Shown here: in pieces, positions 25,409 to 37,489 of the stretch
Layout of the letters: the number at the start of each line of letters is the position of its first letter
Position numbering within the stretch: the first letter of the stretch is position 1
NCBI GenBank assembly: GCA_013396915.1
Contig: VWZL01000429.1
Coordinates: 507,304 to 571,303, forward strand
From: Stercorarius parasiticus
Taxonomy: Eukaryota; Chordata; Aves; Charadriiformes; Stercorariidae
Length of the DNA: 64,000 bases
Reading direction: 5' to 3'
Made by a program: the position numbers and the translations under genes
Notes under the pieces: model-generated
The model's input: only the letters and a program-made list of their open reading frames with translations
The model's database searches: none
Told to the model about the DNA's origin: nothing

Positions 25409-26028
25409 GGGAAGGCCAGTAGCGGGGTGTAGGGAAGGCAGCACATCAAAGACCTTGTTCAAAGGAAGGTGGGAGGTCAACCTCCCCCTCTACTCTGCCT
25501 TGGTGAGGCTGCATCTGCAGTACTGTGTCCAGTTCTGTGCTTCCCCAGTTCAAGAAGGACAGGGAACTGCTGGAGAGGGTACAGCGAAGGGCTACGAAGA
25601 TGATTAGGGGACTGGAACACCTCTCTTATGAAGAAAGGCTGAGGGACTTGGGTCTTTTCAGTCTGGAAAAAAGAAGACCAAGGCGGGATCTTATCAATGG
25701 TTATAAATACTTCAAGGGTGGGTGTCAGGAGGATGGGGCCAGGCTCTTTTCAGTGGTGCCCAGTGACAGGACAAGAGGTAATGGGCACCAACTTGAACAC
25801 AGGAAGTTCCACCTAAACATGAGAAGGAACTTCTTTGCTTTGAGGGTGGCAGATCCCTGGCACAGGCTGCCCAGAGAGGTGGTGGAGTCTCCATCTCTGG
25901 AGACATACAAACCCCACCTGGACACGTTCCTGTGCAACCTGCTCTAGGTGACCCTGCTGTGGCAGGGGGGTTGGACTAGATGATCTCCAGAGGTCCCTTC
26001 CAACCCCTACCATTCTGTGATTCTGTGA
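25409..26028 (+). mobile_element. CR1 retrotransposon, 5'-truncated, about 0.6 kb
   Basis: A second avian CR1, of a different subfamily from the one at 10.2 kb. It begins around GGCCAGTAGCGGGGTGTAGG and runs through CCCCCTCTACTCTGCCTTGG to the 3' end GGGGTTGGACTAGATGATCT, CCAGAGGTCCCTTCCAACCC and the octamers CATTCTGTGATTCTGTGA. The late reverse-transcriptase coding region is better preserved than in the other copies, so it is probably a younger insertion. The 5' end is approximate because the first 100 bases have diverged and may contain a small insertion. Confidence 0.97.
25525..25947 (+). pseudogene. CR1 ORF2 C-terminal remnant, 140 codons open
   Basis: C-terminal part of the CR1 replicase, uninterrupted to its stop: [20 protein letters not shown], then [38 protein letters not shown] and [17 protein letters not shown] before TAG. 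These are the conserved wording and order of the CR1 C-terminus. Upstream, [17 protein letters not shown] is in another frame, shifted by one extra base at about 25540. The endonuclease and reverse-transcriptase catalytic parts are missing, so the piece cannot mobilise itself. The open frame reflects young age, not a host gene. Confidence 0.93.
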
Positions 26029-26160
26029 CGGTTCACTCCGAGGGGCAGAGGCTGGCCGGGCAGCACCCTGCCGTTGCCAGCTCAGGGACAGCACCAGAGA
26101 CAGGAAGACAGGAGGAAGATGGGGCACAGGAGCACAGGGTACAAGTAACAAAGATCTATT

Positions 26161-26197
26161 AAGAAAAAAAGAAAAAAAAGAAAAAAAAAAAAGGAAG
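26161..26197. repeat. A-rich purine tract
   Basis: A runs broken by single G, ending in GGAAG. It starts about 130 bases after the CR1 at 25409-26028 and is separate from it; CR1 does not use poly-A tails. Simple low-complexity DNA. Confidence 0.85.
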
Positions 26198-28272
26198 ACT
26201 TCATTCGACTTGCTGCTCATGAACCACCATATATACATCTGCATATAGCGTGCTATGTTCTGTCTCAGCAGGAAGATCAGCTCAGTTGTTTAATGGGACT
26301 TATGCATCCCCAATTAAAATGATCCTAAGTGCTCCTCACAATCTTTAAAATATGTCCCTTGGCACTAATAATTTTATGATGAAGGCTAAATTATGTTCAG
26401 ACCAAATTAAAAAAATTGAGGTAAATTGCATTAGGCTATTTAATACAAATATTCATTCTGAACAGAAATTACACGTTTATTCTCATATCCTGTAGGAACA
26501 AGAACACAAAGGTGATCTGTCTTCACAAAAGCTTCAGATGCAATGAGAAGCAAAAGACGGGGGAGAACTTAACTAACGGCATCTGGTTTTCCTCTGTGTC
26601 AGTGGCCTTATTGCTGGTAACCACCATAAATTACTTTTGTATCATCAACTGGGAAATCACACCACCATGTGTCTACTCCCATTAACTTGGTCCTGGTGCT
26701 CATTTTCCTTCACCTTCCAGATGTTCTATTTTCTTCCACAACAAACTCTAATGTTACAGTAACATACAGCATTATCTATTAGTACACCTTCTCCTTTCCT
26801 GCATTTAGGTTTCCTGCCCTGTAGTCACAGAGGTCAATTTTTTCCTCTCCAGATACATTTTTTCAAATTTACATTATTTCTCCCTCTCCCTCTTTTGTAT
26901 TTATTTGTCTTGCCCTAGGGCTTTGGTTTTACGTTTACTACATTTTCTCTCTTTTCTCTTCCTTAGCAGAAGAGAAACTGGAGACAAGTTTACTTCTCTC
27001 TCCTAACGTCAACATTGAGCACTCATTAGCTATTTCTTCAACTAGGTTCCTTTACTTCCTCTGCTTTCTTCACTTACTTCCAACGGGTGAAGGGCTTCAG
27101 CACTGAGAAGAAGAGCAGGAACAATCACAGTATGCAAGCGGTGAAGTGGCAATGATCTTTTAGGTACTGATGTGCCTAAAAAACTACAGGCAATGCCTTT
27201 ACTGCAGGGGCTAGATGGCTTCAGGTAGCCAAAAAGGCCCAGAGTGAAGGCAGGGAGATGACCCAGAACACCATCATTGACTCTGAAAAAAACAGGAGCG
27301 TTTGTAACTTTGGAGAGCCACATAAATGCCAAAGCCGGGTGGAACAAGGGAAGCCTTATCAATTCTTTCACAAGGAAACGCCACGCCGCGTTTATGTTTT
27401 CAATATAAGAAATGCAGCTGCTAAAACAGAAGATTGCTATGTAGGGGAAGTCTGCTAAAGCACAGAGCAGCTTAAAGGAGGATTGTGGCCTAGAAAAATG
27501 GAAGATTAAAGGGGTTTGCATGAGAACAATAAGAACACGCATGAAAACAGAGAACACACTGTAATATTAAATTGCACTTAAATATCACTAATTTTCCCAA
27601 AAAAGAACTAAATCCCTTTGCTATAGGCTCACGCTCAACCCATCTTGCTAAATAAAGCCTAAATTATGGGCTAATCATCTCAGCCTCCCTGCACAGTTGA
27701 CAGAGATGAGTCTAACGCCTTTGTGTTCCTCTGTGCACATGTCAACATGGAGATAAAAAACAGAAACAGATACATGACTCCATTGGGAGAATTACTTAAA
27801 AAAAACCCACACCAACACCAAAAAATTCCGTGAACATGCGATTAAACCACTACATTCTTTTGCTGTGTTTGTAGAACGTCAAAAAGACAGCAAGTAGATT
27901 TTTAAAAGTGTGTGTTTAAAGCTGAAATGGTGTGGGGCTGGGAATGGGATTTGCTCTCCAACCTTTCTAAGCATATTGTTCTCTCGCACACCTGGTCTGC
28001 AGCTTCTCCAGTCTCCCCACGCTCACTGCCCGTGAGCAATGGTTTAATTCCTCCTAGACAGCTGGCAGCATCTTCCATTTTCTTCCCAGCAGGTCTGACT
28101 GATCCTTGCCTCCTCCCCGACTCCGATTTCACTAGCAAGCTCCCAGTCTTCCCACACTGCCTGCACTCTTACCATGGACACCTGGCAAGTTAGGAGAACA
28201 CACCCACCAAACACGTGTACCCCTTTCACATGTTCTGTGCCCCCACTCAAACACAAGTGCATGAGTATATTT

Positions 28273-28303
28273 AAAAAAAAAAAAAAGACAAGACAGACAG
28301 ACA
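28273..28303. repeat. Poly-A run followed by GACA repeat
   Basis: Fourteen A followed by GACAAGACAGACAGACA. A small compound microsatellite. Confidence 0.85.
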
Positions 28304-30435
28304 AAGATGTCTAACTTATAAAATACAACGGTATACTGCATATCTGATTTAATAATGTGTATATGATGCATAGATACTTTATATCATTCATGTATCTCAC
28401 ACAAATGGAGACGGGCATCAAAATGACTATAACCTGGTAATACAAATTTTATGATTGGTTTCCTGTCTTGGTAAGAACTTCACAAAGATTGCTCAGGAAC
28501 CATTTCAGGTGCTTTTCCCCTCCCTACATATCTGAGTCTACGGATGGGAGCCGCTACACACCATCAGATACACTACCCGCTTACACCAAGACTTTCATCT
28601 TGTAGATACTAACATTAAAAATTTCAAGGGAAAGTGAAAAAAGAGGCAGACAAAAGAGCAAAAGAAGAAATAAATAAGAGAGTAGGCAGATGCAGGTTTT
28701 CACCTCCACAGTCATCACTCATGTTACAAATGCTGTCAAACAGCAAAGCGCTAGATCTTTTTTCCTGTCCAAAACTTTGTCAGTTTTCAACTCACTGCTA
28801 TTTTGTCATCTCATTAGAACCCTCCCGATTTCCTTAGTACTAAGCCAAAGCGATAATAATTCCCAGTGTTCTATACTCAAGATGCAAGCCTAAACATCAG
28901 CCTAAATTAAGGGTGTTTATACACCACTGAATGAGCAGAGCTAAATGGTTTTCTGAGTGATAGGTATTTTTGCAGAATACCTGCCCACATTTCTAAGGCT
29001 GTGGGATCTTCTGACAAAAAAGCTTTGTTCTATTTAAGTCTCCAAAGACTTTATTTTTCAGTGCTGGAACACATTGAACAGAAGGCAGAAAAAAAAAATA
29101 AAATAAATTGCCACATAAATGCAGGCGTAGAAAAATCCTGCAAGTCCCACATTTTGTTCCTGATTTCTTCACTGCTTTGTGCACAAACGACTGGTACAAA
29201 CAAGACAGTATCACAGGCACACAGGAGACAGCCTGGGAACTCATCAGGGGCATGTCTGAAAAGGCACGTACTCCACAACTAATTGCTTTGGGGAAGAAAA
29301 CAGTCCAGAGGCTTACACCTACAAGGAATCTAAACTAATTGTAGGGCAAGTAACACTCAGCCTGAATTACAACAGGCCTAGGTTTATTACAAAGCTCCAG
29401 AAACTTTCTCCTTTTCTGTACCACAAAACATACGCAGAATTACAACTTATGCTTGGGCAGAATATTTCAGCTGATATTATCATTCCAAAACCTTCAATCA
29501 GAAAAAACAAATTAAGAAAAACAAGTCTTGGGGATGAGTCCCTTGCCATCTCTTCTGCACGCCAACACGTGCATCGTCCATGCTTAGCACAAAGGAAATA
29601 AGCATCACACATGCTGCCTATGAACTCAACCACTCTGTAATGCGTTTGCTAGTGAAAAAAGAAAAAGTATTTAGAGAAGATAGTTAAACATCACTAAAAA
29701 GACAGAAGAACAAACACTATAGTGAGGTTTAAAGCTCTGCTGGAGACAGACCCTACGATTCCCGATGAAATAACCACTGCAATAGTGAAATACATAGCTC
29801 AAATTTTATTTTCTGCTTAAGACTACACTGACATTCCTCCAAATGATGAAAACGGATCACAAAACCTATAGTAGAAAAGGTACACATCTTTGTAAGGCAA
29901 TATTCATTATTAAATTAGTAGTTAATTTTTTTAAGAGATACATGTAGATGCCACATAATTCTTTGTTACTGATAAAAACAGCAGTGTGAAATGTTTGCTT
30001 ACCATTATATAAAGGGAGGTGAGAAAAATTCTCTGAACAAGACAGATATGCATTTAAAAATAAGTAACACTGGGGATGACAGAGGCACTTGTGCAGCCTC
30101 ATTAGGTGGGATGAATTCTGATGATCTCTTGGCAAGGATATTTTCCACAATTTATTTTTAAGAGACAGTTATGAATTTTGAGCTCAATGTAATATAACAA
30201 TGGTTTTCTGTATACAGGAGAGATGATGAAAAAATGTTCCACGTTGTATCAGAAGAGCTTCAGACTTGTAAGAGGAATTACTGTTCTAAACCATTTTTGT
30301 CCTATGAATCTCTCCCATTGTTGGCCAAGGGATGGGGAAGTTTTTCATTATGGTGTGTAACACAGGCATAAAAGCTGGAGATCTACCTGCCATTGGTTTC
30401 AAAATAAGAAATTAAAAAATATAAATACAGCTCAT

Positions 30436-30466
30436 AATAAATAAATAAATAAAATAAATATAGCTC
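30436..30466. repeat. AAAT tetranucleotide microsatellite
   Basis: AATAAATAAATAAATAAAATAAATA, flanked on each side by a copy of AGCTCATAA (30429-30437 and 30462-30470). The flanking copies suggest that the microsatellite grew within, or duplicated along with, a short local repeat. Confidence 0.85.
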
Positions 30467-30605
30467 ATAAATGTCAACTTCCTTTTTGAAATGAATAGGG
30501 CAAAACTTTGGCTATAAAGAAAATAAAATAGCAAAAAAAAAAACCAAACAAAAAACCTCACACCAAAAAATCCAGCCTTTACAGATTTTCCTCTAAAAAC
30601 AAAAG

Positions 30606-30627
30606 GTTTGTTTGTTTGTTTTTTATT
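30606..30627. repeat. GTTT tetranucleotide run
   Basis: Three to four GTTT units running into a T run. A simple repeat. Confidence 0.85.
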
Positions 30628-31508
30628 TACTTACCCATTTATGAGGGAAATAAAGATTTGGCTTTCACTCACATTCAGCCCCAATTATTAGCTCTCTAGT
30701 GGCTGGTCAGCAGCTTAGATGAAACTAGAGCATTAATACTGGCAGGACCGCTGCTATGCCATATATACGGAAAAGGAGCCTGTTTACTCAGCCGAAGGGT
30801 TAAAATGGAATGGCACAGGGAACTACAAGAACAAAGTATCCCTACCGAAAGGATCACAGAAGTAGCCATGAAATCAGCTCTCCTTCTCAGGCCAGTTCTG
30901 GACAGATTGAACATTCATATCACAGAGTGGCTACTCTGAACTGTCAGCCCTGTTACCGGGTGACAGACAGAGGTGGCGACTGAGTGACAGTGCTGTCCCG
31001 CAGGTATTCTCCTGCGGAGAGAGGTGGAATCCATCGTGGGACAGTGGGAAAAACACAGAGCAAACCCAAAGTGACCCCAAGACCATGACAAAGAGCTGAC
31101 AGCTCCAGAGGACCTCTGCTATTTCTTTGCTAGAGGCATTATTTATGTACTTTATAATGTACATCCGGAAGTCTAAGATCAGTCTGTATTCTACTTTGCT
31201 CCTTCTGGGCTGCAGAAGACTACATCAGAAGTCATGCCTGCTCATTTAGGGGTTTTACATGACTGCCCTCGACAGGCGCACAAATAGCACATCAGCACAC
31301 ACAATTCCTTCCCAAACCAGCCTTCACAGCCAGACCTCCCCTGGACAGCTTCTCTGGTGGAAAACCACAAAAAGAAAACCTCAGACCTAGACATCCCACA
31401 GAAAATCAAGTCACTGTAAACCTGGACCCAGACCCAAGTTTATCCAGAAACTTACTGCTCAGGAAATAAGGAAAACTAGAAAAGTCACTGTTTAACAGTT
31501 TGTTGGCA

Positions 31509-31530
31509 GACAAATTAAAGACAAATTAAA
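31509..31530. repeat. Perfect 11-bp tandem duplication
   Basis: GACAAATTAAA occurs twice head to tail (31509-31519, 31520-31530). A slippage duplication. Confidence 0.95.
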
Positions 31531-31749
31531 TTCATTCACAGGTTATCATGCCAAATGAAGGAAAGGAAATGTCCTGCTCCTTCTCCCTGGTCCTAGCAAT
31601 GTGGGTTTAATGCTCCTCTCATCAACACTGGGTGCAGAAGACCCTTCCATAAGCCACTCTTGCTCTTTCCTTCTGAAGGGAGTTACAATCCAGCAAAAAG
31701 ATGTAAAGAAATTTAAAACTGCATTTTCGTTTGAATAGGAGACAGTTCA

Positions 31750-31935
31750 CATGCAGACTTGGCCTGCAATAAATTCTTCCCCCAACAGCGCGGAAGCTCA
31801 GCAGAAGATGAATGCCACCACACCAGTAAGTGCCAACACGGCTGGGCCATCCAGCGCTGGGGCTGGTCCCCCGGGCAGAGGCGGGCACCAGCACCTCCTC
31901 CTGCCACCCACAGGAGGACACCCCAGGCCCACATG
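31750..31935. other. GC-rich patch with splice-like signals
   Basis: About 185 bases clearly richer in G and C than their surroundings. On the plus strand an acceptor-like TTCTTCCCCCAACAG ends at 31788 and a donor-like GTAAGTG starts at 31826, enclosing 37 bases that are open in two frames. A G/C-rich open frame continues past the donor to about 31957. I recognise no protein. It could be a small exon, a regulatory patch or chance. Confidence 0.2.
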
Positions 31936-34900
31936 GAAATCAAGCCAGACTCTTCTTTAGAAAAGGAAAATCAGGCACGTTCAGCAAGGTCTATAAACCA
32001 GAAACTGGTACTTGGCTCAGTCTGACAACTGGGTAACAAACACAGCCCCTACACAAACCAGTAAGGACGCCCTAGTCCGCTGCCCCGTGCACTGCGGATG
32101 GGCACGCAGGGATGCATGTCCCCAGCACAAAAAGAGGGTGAAGAGGGGAAAACAGTAAGGAAAATCCTTCACACGGCAGGTGAAGGTCAGTACAGGAGAG
32201 CAAATACTGGAGAAAGGCAGTAGCCTGCTTAAGAAAAAGAAAATATAATGCTGTAAACTACTACCCGCTGCTGTAAGAAGCCAGGTTACTGTTGTATGCC
32301 TTGAACAGCGCCCAGTGACATTTTAATAAATTGACCCAAAGGTTACCTAGTTCCACAAGGATTTCCACCTGACACAGAATACTATTTTGCAGCATGCAAT
32401 AAATTTTTCAGCAATGTCAATTCAACTTTCTACCTTCCAGAGCAGCAATTCAACGTGCTGAGATTAAACAATGTTCCTCTCCACTGGGGGTGACAAAACA
32501 CTTCAGTGACAGCTGTGTCCCATAAACAGAGCCAAAAACTTCATCTCACAAAACACTTCAAGAAGACAGTTACAGTAAACATAGCCCTGCACTACAGAAA
32601 CAGGAGCCTGGCAAGTAGGCATTTTGCAGACCATGTTTTAAAAAGTTTCTACTACTATTTTTGTTTTCCACTGCCCTGACTTAATTCTGTCTTGTTACTG
32701 CTTTGCATATGTCACCAACCACTTTAATTTCTAGTTTTCTTTACAAAAGCCAGGCTGCCTGCTCTCAAGTAGTGTAAAACATGGACAGAGGGGACAAACT
32801 TACTCCTTCAGAGTTCCATCTTTGGAGACTCAAGCTTTCAGTGTACTGAAGTTCAGTCAAGTCCTTTTTGACATATTTTTAAAAAATCATTTCTATTGCT
32901 GCATTAAACAAGGAAAAGGTGTTTTTATCTCATTTAATTGACTCCTGTAATTTAGTCCTTATACCAAGCTTGACTTATACTTGAGATGGCGAATTCGTAA
33001 TTCTTCAGACACTAACTATTGAACCATAAAACATGCTCTTCTACAGAGGTAAGAACCAGCGTTACTCCAAATGCACACTCTGTATTGCTGGCTGCTTAAA
33101 ATAGAGTAAGATAGCAAAAAGAACCACTGTATTAAACCACTGAAAATATCCTTAATGAGCTAAGAGTGCCTCTAAAGTTGAGAGAAAACAAATTTAATTA
33201 GCTCAGTTGTTTCGTGATGTCAGAAGGGACTTTGAAAGTTTTTCAGCTGAAAACAGAATACACTTCTACACAAATTAGACATTGATTTTAAAAGACAGGA
33301 AGGAAACAGTTCATACCAGATGCAAAAAGGGAGACCGCAAATTTAAAATAACTAAATAGACCTGGTTTGTCGCTCTGCAGTACTTCAGGAGGACTTTGGT
33401 TAGATCTATACTGACCAAACAGAAGGCAAAAATCAAACCAGACAGAAGGTAGGTGTAACATGGACTTGATCCAGCTGGCACAAACTCCTAGGACGAGCCC
33501 TTGCTTTGATGAGGCAAACTGGGGAAAAAAATATATCACCCCACCAGCAATTCCTCTTGTTCTAGTTCTATCATTTTCCCTCCTATAAGCAGAAGCATTT
33601 GATTTTTTTTTTTAAAATATATATTTCATCTTAAATACCACTGAACCTCCATAGGTCTCTGCCACCTGATAAGCACCATGGCCCGTTCTACAGCTTGAGT
33701 ACAGCAAACAGGCACAAGATCTTTGCCAGAGATACACATTTACGGTAATTTTCCTCTACTTCGAAGACTCAGAATAAGAAGAAAAGGATCTTTGAATATA
33801 AGAATAAAGCAGATGAAATACGCAAAATTCCCTTGATAAATTTTTAAACCAAAATATTGAGCCTTACACCACTGAAATTATAAAAAGTAACAAAACAGGA
33901 GAACAACACTACAACATGCAATTTCACATCTTATGCAAGCAGAATTACTACAAATTGCAAGAAAGGGAACAAATTCATCCACAGAAATGCGGTTCTTATT
34001 TTTGTAATTATCTTCATGCAAAATTAAACATCCCTTTCTCAAGGAAAGAAATGTAGATGAAAACATCTGATGCTACTCGTAGGAGAGATCACTTTCTTAC
34101 TAAAATAGAGGTACATTACCAAAACCAAGGAGCAAATGGGGCTGTGGGACCTCTAAGGAAAAGCAGAGAAAGGCAGCACAGAAAATTTTGTTGAGCAGCA
34201 AAGTATAAGAAAGTTTAATCCTTTTATTACTAAAACCTGAAGAAGAAAACACACATATAACTTCCAGATACACCAATTTCACCAGGAGAGGACAGGAACT
34301 GTTTCCCATTAACATTGCAATAGCGGAAAAATGCCTGAGGGAAGCGGATCTGTAATGCAGCAGAAAGCAAACGTTTCAAGAAGTATTTGTGGGAATACGC
34401 TGCGGAGAGCCACCACCCACACGGTTCTGCCCACAGCGCAGGGAGCACCGGTGAACAAACGGAGAACGTGAGACAGAAAGAACAGTCCACACATACAGGT
34501 ACAGGGGAAAAGCAGTCAGGGAAAAAAAAAGAAGGGTCGGGTCATGGACACCTCTTGCGAAACAGCTGGGAGATGAGAGTACAAACAAGCAACTGGAGAG
34601 TGATGTTTCAGAGGTTTTGTGCTGCCCTGAAGGAACACTTCCATCTGTGGTCTTCTGCTGGTGGAAATGAAGATACGCTCTCAGACTTCAGAACAATGAC
34701 AAAACCACTGTGGGTGGTTTGGTTTTTTTTAAGCTTAAAAATTTTCAAGTAATAACTGGCATCAAAAGGAATGAGTGTTCTGTCTCATTCTATCAGCACG
34801 GTTCGTTACCAAATTGTGTAGCTTCTTCCTGAAGCAGAGTGCCTTCTGCAGCAGAGCCCAAACACAGGACATCTCCAGGACATTTCCCTAGACAAGGGCA

Positions 34901-36748
34901 CACTTCTCCTACAAGGAACCCACACTGAAGGGAAACACTTTCATCACCCCTAGCACCCCAAAATAACCCCAAAGCATAGACTATCCTATTCTATCGATGC
35001 CACTTAATTTTTCAAGAAGACTCAGAAGATAAGGGGACAAGTAACAAAACAAAGCCAAAACAGATGAGCAGGTTTTTGTCACGGCCAAAGATTGAAGAGC
35101 GGCTACAAAAAGGGAACTGGTTGCACACAACATTTTTCAAGTATTTACAGGAAATAGAGACTGGAAACCCAAAACAGGCACACCTCTCTCCCGAGAGGAG
35201 ATGGAGACCAAAAAAACAACCTCACATCTCAAAGCCCATTACTGGAGGGTGCCAAGCAGCCGAGGTCACGGGGACGCACGACACATTGGCTTTGCGCACT
35301 ACACAGCCCACTCCTCTGCCCATTGATGATGACGTGTCTTTGAAAACTGAAGGACAGAGATAAATGTTCAGGAAGCCCACTGAGCCCTCACACTTTTTCC
35401 TTTTTCCAGGCGTTTTATGCAATGAGACTTCACCTATAAATATTCCGATTAAAGCACAGAAAACAGCAGTTCACAAGAAAAATTAGGCACGTTCAGACAA
35501 GTTGAGAACCCCTCCAGGTCCACTTTGTCCCTTGGCAGTGGGCTGAAGCTGACCATCAATAACCACTGCCAAACTACTATGCACACACAAAAGCCAATGG
35601 AACTGAGTATCTACTACTCAGGCCCATAACTGATGTATAAAATATTTATTTATGCTTGTCAGGTAAAAAAAACAGAACAAAAAAACCCCAACACTTGCTT
35701 GGGGAAAGCAGTATTTCACAAAGTGATTTAGTCTGGAAGAAACTGATAATGAAAATAATTAGAAACATAAAATTAGAACATAAACAAATGAAGATCTCTG
35801 AGCATAACTGCCCAAAAAGGTATAACAAAGAAAAAAACTGGGGACTAATCATTTTGACTGTTTCCACTGTAAATTATTATTTCTAAATATCAAGGTTTTA
35901 AGATAGTTATCTTGCTATTAAGTCAACTTTCTTTAGAGTAGCAGATTCCAAGTAACTGTTTCCAATCCTCCAATTCTTATTCTTTCTTTAAAATAGTAAC
36001 AACAGTAACTACCCAACAAGAAAAGTACATTCAAGTAAGTCCCAGGATGCGCAGACAGCCCACTGCACGGTCCATTTCACCCAGCATCACATTCATTTTG
36101 GTGGGGGGAAAAGGAAAGGAAGATTAGTTACCTGAATAACCCTTACAGAAGGGGAAAATAATCAGATTGTAGAATACAGAACAAAGGATGGTCTTACAAA
36201 AAAGAAATATGATGTTTATACACTTACCTGCACTTTATTCTGAAGCACAGGAAGCCACAAAACCATATCAGTTTTAAAGACGGTTTAAAGATCTCGTTAA
36301 AGGCAGATGGAAATTTAAAGAAGAATGCTGAATCTTTTGAAGAATCATCATGGTCTGTCAGATGGGATGCTGGCATATTTAGTTGCCTCAGGTTGATTTT
36401 TCTCCACAAATCGGTATTTTAAAAGAAAAACAGCTTCCTTAGGATGAAGACTTATTCAAGATTTTGTGTAATGCAACTAAAACACATAAAATCTCCACAT
36501 CAGGAGTACTTAGGTGACTTAACATTCTTGGAGGCCGAAGACAAACACAACAGCAATATTCACAGATTGAGACTTGATTAGCAGATGTCAAGGTCCAACA
36601 CAGAGCTGCTGTAAAAGGCTGTGGCTCTTTTACAGAGCAGAGAGGAGAGCACAACAGGATGGATATAACAGCATCGTCGTGTGCTATCCCATCAGAAAGA
36701 TTTCCACTAACTGTAATCTCTCTCTTCGGTCACTAACTATAAATAGCA

Positions 36749-37489
36749 TCAGCCCCAAAGCATTAGGAAACACAACATGCTAAGTGGAACCTCTGCTAAA
36801 AGAAATTGATTCAACCACAAGCCTTTATCTTGGTGTTGGCAAATAGTTTCTCGAGACACAAGATACAAAAGCAGACACGTTAATGCTGCACACATTAGGA
36901 GCTCAAATAATCCAGGCCTGAAGAAGCAGGAGGCAGGAAGCTTGTTAGGGAAGTAAATACAGATTTTAGTCCCAAGACATGAGCAAGTAATATACTGTTT
37001 ACTTGGTCTCATTTTGTAGCGGACAAGCCCACTTAATTCATTTTCAAAAATCAAGCTTCCACCTATGCAAGCTTCAGCATTAAATCTAGATCTAAGATAG
37101 TGGCCAATGAGGTTAACAATATAATTTGTTACTAGACGTAGACAGAAGCATAGATTTAGCACTGTGCTAAAAATTCCAATCACGCAACCTGAGAAGCCCG
37201 TGGTACATCCACCCAAATCTTTAAACTGCTTCATTGTTGGTGTCCATGCAATGGCTGGGATTTTCCATCTGGGAACAGGCTTGCAGTAGCTGGCAGAGAC
37301 TGAGGTGAAGAGATCCCTACTGACATACAGTCTAACTCCATGGCAATTTGAGTCGTGAAACTGTATTACAGAAATTGATGAATTCCAACAATAAAAGCAG
37401 GCTGTGATAGTAGGGGAGGAACTGCAACAAGTATTTTCCCCATGTAATAAAGAGTGCATGTAATATGCCATTGGATTTATTTTTTGCAA
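36749..37489 (-). other. Unusually long open reading frame, coding status unproven
   Basis: An open frame of 246 codons beginning at a TTG, or about 240 codons from the first ATG near 37471, ending at a TGA. I recognise no family. The translation is rich in cysteine (about 19) and has hydrophobic segments at residues 100-128 (around SGCVIGIFSTVLNLCFCLRL) and 190-211 (around LFELLMCAALTCLLLYLVS), with a hydrophobic C-terminus. No strong splice donor interrupts it and there is no clear start context (a C at -3, a G at +4). For AT-rich DNA, a frame of this length is rarer than all others in the window. It may be a single-exon gene, a decayed gene copy or a statistical accident. Without conservation or transcript data I lean to non-coding. 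Confidence 0.2.

Larger units (their letters stand above)
26029..36748. other. Long non-coding stretch, no gene recognised
   Basis: No exon or named repeat recognised. The first 120 bases after the CR1 are GC-richer, followed by an A-rich tract at 26161-26197. Other contents: a poly-A plus GACA run (28273-28303), an AAAT microsatellite (30436-30466), a GTTT run (30606-30627), an 11-bp tandem duplication (31509-31530) and a GC-rich patch (31750-31935). The frame at 27042-27557 (minus, 171 codons) has no domain and is probably chance. A consensus minus-strand donor CAG/GTAAGTGT at about 36228-36230 has no convincing exon attached. Confidence 0.6.

Noticed and set aside
26370..26465. Box C/D snoRNA on the plus strand (ATGATGA, CTGA and a six-base TAATTT/AAATTA stem)
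   Set aside because: The stem is weak, AT-only and offset from box D, and inner boxes are missing.
27042..27557. 171-codon minus-strand frame as a gene
   Set aside because: Same reasons; only the 25-base splice-bounded piece inside it is kept as a weak candidate.
36224..36409. Minus-strand exon ending at a perfect CAG/GTAAGTGT donor
   Set aside because: Acceptors available upstream are either 12 bases away or of the disfavoured GAG type, so no credible exon can be closed.
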